Positions 60,776-64,000 of a stretch of DNA of 64,000 nucleotides are shown here, piece after piece. Origin of the DNA: Desulfosporosinus meridiei DSM 13257 (lineage in GTDB: Bacteria > Bacillota > Desulfitobacteriia > Desulfitobacteriales > Desulfitobacteriaceae); assembly GCF_000231385.2 (NCBI RefSeq), contig NC_018515.1:762501-826500 (forward strand). Direction: 5' to 3'. The notes beneath the pieces were generated by a model that made no database searches, was not told where the DNA came from, and saw only the letters and a list, made by a program, of their open reading frames with translations. The stretch's first letter is position 1, and each line of letters opens with the position of its first letter. The position numbers and the translations under genes are program-made.

Positions 60776-60815
60776 AAGAAGCCGCTGGGTTGATATTGCC
60801 CAGCGGTTTCTTATG
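60776..60815. terminator. Terminator between the glutaredoxin and aminotransferase genes
   Basis: GAAGCCGCTGGG (60778-60789) pairs with CCCAGCGGTTTC (60799-60810) with one G-T pair, followed by TTATG. It lies between convergent genes and serves both strands. Confidence 0.82.
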
Positions 60816-60833
60816 AGACTAAGAGCTTACTTA

Positions 60834-62009
60834 CTAGCGGATTTTGCCTAAAGATGTTTCGATGCGCTCCAAAGCTTTTTCGATGTTAGCTACTGAATTT
60901 GCGTAGGAAAAACGCAGATACCCCTCACCATAGGAACCAAAGGCAGTACCGCCTAGGCAAGCGACCCCCCCATCATTTAAGAGGTAATCTGCTATTTCCT
61001 TTGTATCTTTTCCGAAAGATTTGAGATTTGGGAATACATAGAAAGAACCTTCGGGTAGAAGACAGCTTACTCCAGAAATAGAGTTTAAGCCATTTACCAT
61101 GATATCACGGCGTTTCTTAAACTCCGCGACCATTTTTTCAACCTCACCTTGGGGCCCTGTGAGTGCCTCTTTACCAGCCATTTGAGTGAAAGCAGAAGTG
61201 CAGGAGTTAGAATTAACCATCAGTTGAGCAATTCGAGCGGCTATTTCGGGGTGCATAACCCCATAACCTAATCGCCAGCCAGTCATGGCGTAGGTTTTAG
61301 AGAACCCGTCCAATATAATGGTCCAGTCCTTCATACCTGGTAAAGATGCTATAGAAAGCAGAGGAGTATCAGTGTACACAATTCGATCGTAAATTTCATC
61401 AGCCAGAACCAGGATATCTTTTCCTCTTACTAAATCGGCGATGGCTTTAATATCATCACTCGTGAGAACTCCACCAGTAGGGTTTCCGGGAGAATTTATG
61501 ATGAGCATTTTTGTCTTGGGGGTAATTAATTGGGCTAGCTCATTAACATCTAATCTAAATTGATTTTCTTCACGCAAAGGGATAGGGACGGGTGTTCCAC
61601 CCACAAAGCGAATAACGGATTCATAGATGGGAAAGCCGGGATTGGGATAAATAACTTCATCTCCGGGGTTTACCGTTGCCATAATAGAGAAAAACATAAT
61701 TGGCTTTCCACCGGGTACGATTACTACATCTTCAGCGGAGGCATCAACTTTTTTTTGCTTCTTGATATATTGGGCAATTGTTTCTCTGACTTCAGGGATG
61801 CCGGGAGCAGGTGTATAGTGAGTATATCCACTGGTAAGAGCCTGGCAGGCAGCATCAATAATATTCTGAGGAGTATCAAAATCTGGTTCGCCAATTTCCA
61901 GATGAACCACGTCTTTGCCCTGCGTTTCTAATTTTTTGGCTTTTGCCAAAACCTCGAAAGCAGTTTCTGTGCCCAGTAAAGACATTCTATCTGCAAATAC
62001 ATTTTTCAT
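60834..62009 (-). CDS. Class I aminotransferase (aspartate aminotransferase-like)
   Basis: 391 residues, PLP fold type I. IEIGEPDFDTP-like (LEIGEPDFDTP), GYTHYTPAPGIPEVRE, INSPGNPTGGVLT, LADEIYDRI and the PLP lysine in LDGFSKTYAMTGWRLGY, with Arg in YLRFSYAN. This is the AspC/PatA-like Igamma group; the amino donor is not determined. ATG 62009 lies 6-7 bases from AGAGGTG; the in-frame GTG at 62018 is within that site. It follows the 2-hydroxyacid dehydrogenase gene on the same strand by about 43 bases, likely as one operon. Confidence 0.9.
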   Translation of the reverse strand: MKNVFADRMSLLGTETAFEVLAKAKKLETQGKDVVHLEIGEPDFDTPQNIIDAACQALTSGYTHYTPAPGIPEVRETIAQYIKKQKKVDASAEDVVIVPGGKPIMFFSIMATVNPGDEVIYPNPGFPIYESVIRFVGGTPVPIPLREENQFRLDVNELAQLITPKTKMLIINSPGNPTGGVLTSDDIKAIADLVRGKDILVLADEIYDRIVYTDTPLLSIASLPGMKDWTIILDGFSKTYAMTGWRLGYGVMHPEIAARIAQLMVNSNSCTSAFTQMAGKEALTGPQGEVEKMVAEFKKRRDIMVNGLNSISGVSCLLPEGSFYVFPNLKSFGKDTKEIADYLLNDGGVACLGGTAFGSYGEGYLRFSYANSVANIEKALERIETSLGKIR

Positions 62010-62052
62010 TTCAAACACCTCTTTCGCGGGAAGTTTATTTTAGTTTACTTTA

Positions 62053-63033
62053 CTAATTATTCTTGAATACTTCGGGATTTAAACAAGTCGGTGGAAGTTC
62101 TCCCCTCATGGCCGCTAAGATGTTAGTTACGGCAATAATACCCATCTTTGTACGGGTTTCAAACGTAGCACTGGCGATATGGGGGCATACTATAGCATTG
62201 TCCAGTTCCAAGAGACCCGGAGCAAATTCCGGCTCAAACTCATAAACGTCAAGTCCTGCGCCCCATATTTCACCAGTTTGCAGAGCTTTGACCAGCTCTG
62301 CTTCATTCACTACCGGGCCGCGGGAGGTGTTAATCAGAATTGCAGTGTTCTTCATAAGTTTAAACTCCCGTTCGCCTAACAAATGATGGGTCTCGGGGAG
62401 AAGTGGAGTGTGAACTGAAACGAAATCGGATTCTTGGAGAAGAGTCTCCAGACTAACGTATTGACCGTCTGTTTCTTTTTCGAATTCAGGATTAGCCGCA
62501 ACATCAGAATAGAGTACTTTCATATCAAAGGCCTTTGCTCTTTTGGCAAAGGACAATCCGATTCTGCCGGCACCAATGACGCCAACAGTTTTGTTCATTA
62601 CTTGTTGCCCTAGAAAAAGCATCGGGCCCCAACCTTCATATTTCCCCATTCTCGAGTATTTATCAGATTCAACGACTCTTCGAGCCGTAGAAAACAATAA
62701 CGCCCAGGCCATTTCTGCAGTAGTATCAGTAAGCACTCCAGGAGTGTTAGAGACCATAATCCCTCGTTCGGTAGCGGCGGGAATATCTATGTTATTAAAG
62801 CCTACCGCATAGTTAGCAAAGATCTTAGCTCCCTTAGCTGCATCCATGACTTCAGCATCTATAGGATCAGTAAGTAAACTTAAAACAGCATCTCTTCCCT
62901 TGACCTTTTCTAATAGAACAGATTTTTCTAGAACCTTGCCAGTACGATTGACCTCCATGTCGCAAAATTCTTCTAGCATGTCAAGTGCAGGTTTAGGTAT
63001 TTCGTTTGTAACATAAACATTCCACCTACTCAT
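62053..63033 (-). CDS. D-2-hydroxyacid dehydrogenase (glyoxylate/hydroxypyruvate reductase-like)
   Basis: 326 residues. NAD(P)-binding VIGAGRIGLSFAKRAKAF; catalytic Arg in LINTSRGPVVNE, Glu in LDVYEFEPEF and His in CPHIASATF. FANYAVGFNNIDIPAATERG is typical of GhrB/glyoxylate reductases. After the Rossmann motif (about residue 156 on) the coenzyme-selecting loop reads LYSDVAA, with Asp favouring NADH. GGAGG lies 7 bases before ATG 63033; a longer frame to 63135 is not supported. It is the first gene of the pair with the aminotransferase, suggesting serine or glycolate interconversion. Confidence 0.88.
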   Translation of the reverse strand: MSRWNVYVTNEIPKPALDMLEEFCDMEVNRTGKVLEKSVLLEKVKGRDAVLSLLTDPIDAEVMDAAKGAKIFANYAVGFNNIDIPAATERGIMVSNTPGVLTDTTAEMAWALLFSTARRVVESDKYSRMGKYEGWGPMLFLGQQVMNKTVGVIGAGRIGLSFAKRAKAFDMKVLYSDVAANPEFEKETDGQYVSLETLLQESDFVSVHTPLLPETHHLLGEREFKLMKNTAILINTSRGPVVNEAELVKALQTGEIWGAGLDVYEFEPEFAPGLLELDNAIVCPHIASATFETRTKMGIIAVTNILAAMRGELPPTCLNPEVFKNN

Positions 63034-63292
63034 GTTTAACCTCCAATTGTTTAATTTAGTAGATTCTATACGAGTATTAATCCCAAATGCAAGAGGTATT
63101 ATGAGTTTATCCCTAAATATATCCTCGTTATTCAATGTTATTTATCAATATTAGATAAGACTATTTAATTTTCAAGAAGAAGTTAATCTTGATACAAGAA
63201 ACATCTGTAAGCTAATTGAACCGAATAAATAATTAAATGTTAACCTGAAATAATGTATAATTACTGTATTATGGTTTTGAGGAGAGAGATAC

Positions 63293-64000
63293 TTGGACAA
63301 AAATAGCTACTGGTTATTTGCGACATTAGTTTCTATATGTATGTATGTGTTTACTCGTTTGATATTTAATCTGCGTAATAAAAACGAAGAACTTCAGGCC
63401 TATATTCAGCAAGTTACAGCGGCTCAAGAAGAATTAAGATATCAATACTATCAAAACCTTGCAAGTGAAAAAAAGTTGAGTATCAGTGAGGAAAAATTCA
63501 GGATAATGTATGAACAAGCACCTTTAGGTATTGCTTTAAGCGATACGTTGACAGGGAAGCTTTACGATGTAAATCCAAAGTTTGCAGAAATAGTTGGCAG
63601 AAAGGTTGAAGAAATCATTGGTATTGACTGGATGTCCCTAACTCATCCGGAGGATATCAAGGAAAACCTCCATAAATCGGGTCTAATGAATGATAAGACC
63701 TTAGAAAACTTTAATATAATTAAACGTTATATTAAGCCTGATGGTTCAAGTGTTTGGGCCAAGATAACAGTTGCTACTTTAAATTTTGAAGATAAGGATA
63801 AGCCCAGTGAAATATGTATGGTAGAAGATATTACTGAACAAAAGTTAAATGAGGACGTAATAAAATCCAGTGAATATACCTTTAGAAAATTATTTGAAGG
63901 TTCCTCGGATGCAATAATTTTATTAAAAGATTTTCGAATTATTGATTGCAATCTGGCTGCAATTGAGTTATTAGGCTATGACTCAAAGACAAAAATTATT
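63293..64000 (+). CDS. PAS-domain sensor protein, 5' part only (runs off the window)
   Basis: 236 codons are visible with no stop. TTG 63293 has GGAGAGAG upstream. A transmembrane helix (about 4-24: YWLFATLVSICMYVFTRLIF) is followed by a coiled coil (28-60, QAYIQQVTAAQEELRYQYYQ in part) and a PAS domain (about 65-190: EEKFRIMYEQAPLGIALSD, KFAEIVGRKVEEIIG, DWMSLTHPEDI and VEDITEQK). A second PAS begins near 200 (FRKLFEGSSDAIILL). The output domain, histidine kinase, GGDEF or EAL, lies outside the window. Confidence 0.8.
   Translation, partial: MDKNSYWLFATLVSICMYVFTRLIFNLRNKNEELQAYIQQVTAAQEELRYQYYQNLASEKKLSISEEKFRIMYEQAPLGIALSDTLTGKLYDVNPKFAEIVGRKVEEIIGIDWMSLTHPEDIKENLHKSGLMNDKTLENFNIIKRYIKPDGSSVWAKITVATLNFEDKDKPSEICMVEDITEQKLNEDVIKSSEYTFRKLFEGSSDAIILLKDFRIIDCNLAAIELLGYDSKTKII

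Noticed and set aside
1-64000. tRNA, rRNA, CRISPR, prophage or insertion sequence
   Set aside because: By reading both strands I found no cloverleaf with CCA-like end, no 16S/23S core, no regular spaced repeats and no transposase or phage genes; a tRNA scan would settle the first point.

Overview
The window looks like chromosome from an anaerobic, spore-forming member of the Clostridia, most like Desulfosporosinus or Desulfitobacterium (Peptococcaceae). This rests on content: a CotJC-type spore-coat manganese catalase, short-form HisG with HisZ, T-box and S-box leaders, many TTG/GTG starts behind strong AGGAGG sites, an LctP permease with LarA and a flavin/Fe-S lactate or glycolate oxidase pair, and a selenoprotein. 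No rRNA, tRNA, CRISPR array, insertion sequence or prophage was seen.

Layout. 1-6.3 kb: end of the purine operon (purF, purM, purN, purH, purD). 6.7-10.4 kb: CotJC-like catalase, a CC/Se-motif protein in its all-cysteine form, a DUF421 membrane protein, a YhaM-like nuclease and an unrecognised gene. 10.6-13.5 kb: a DtxR/MntR-family regulator convergent with feoA and a FeoB split into GTPase and membrane proteins. 13.8-19 kb: ABC exporter, acyl-ACP thioesterase, FMN-binding protein and a PAS histidine kinase. 19-22 kb: metNIQ behind a SAM-I riboswitch. 22.1-32.3 kb: histidine locus (yerC-type regulator, hisZ, pfkA, an orphan HsdM N-terminal domain, hisG-D-C-B-H-A-F, hisIE). 32.3-36 kb: T-box-controlled type-2 ileS. 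36-39 kb: secreted protein, aminotransferase, Nudix hydrolase. 39.2-42.4 kb: a Trp-type T-box with a complete ABC transporter (trpXYZ-like). 42.8-47 kb: DUF218 protein, enoyl-CoA hydratase, cyclase and a VanX-CapA fusion. 47-49 kb: lactate permease. 49.5-52.8 kb: YesK-like protein, TipA-like MerR regulator, an MFS exporter with an attenuator-like leader, and a thioesterase. 53-58 kb: MBL hydrolase, GlcD-like and GlcF-like oxidase subunits, LarA. 58-59.5 kb: second Trp-type T-box with a lone substrate-binding protein. 59.5-64 kb: omega-amidase-like hydrolase, a selenocysteine glutaredoxin read through an in-frame TGA, an aminotransferase, a 2-hydroxyacid dehydrogenase and a truncated PAS-domain sensor.

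How the genes work together. Purine and histidine synthesis share PRPP and AICAR: HisH/HisF release AICAR, which PurH consumes. Methionine, isoleucine-tRNA and tryptophan status are each sensed by an RNA leader. LctP, LarA and the GlcD/GlcF-like pair suggest uptake, racemisation and oxidation of lactate, the usual electron donor of these bacteria. The clearest hidden item is the 75-residue glutaredoxin at 60536-60763, whose active site is Sec-Pro-Tyr-Cys; a conventional ORF search misses it. The MFS leader, with a 9-10 codon upstream ORF and a hairpin over the ribosome-binding site, is the strongest candidate for an undescribed regulatory device.
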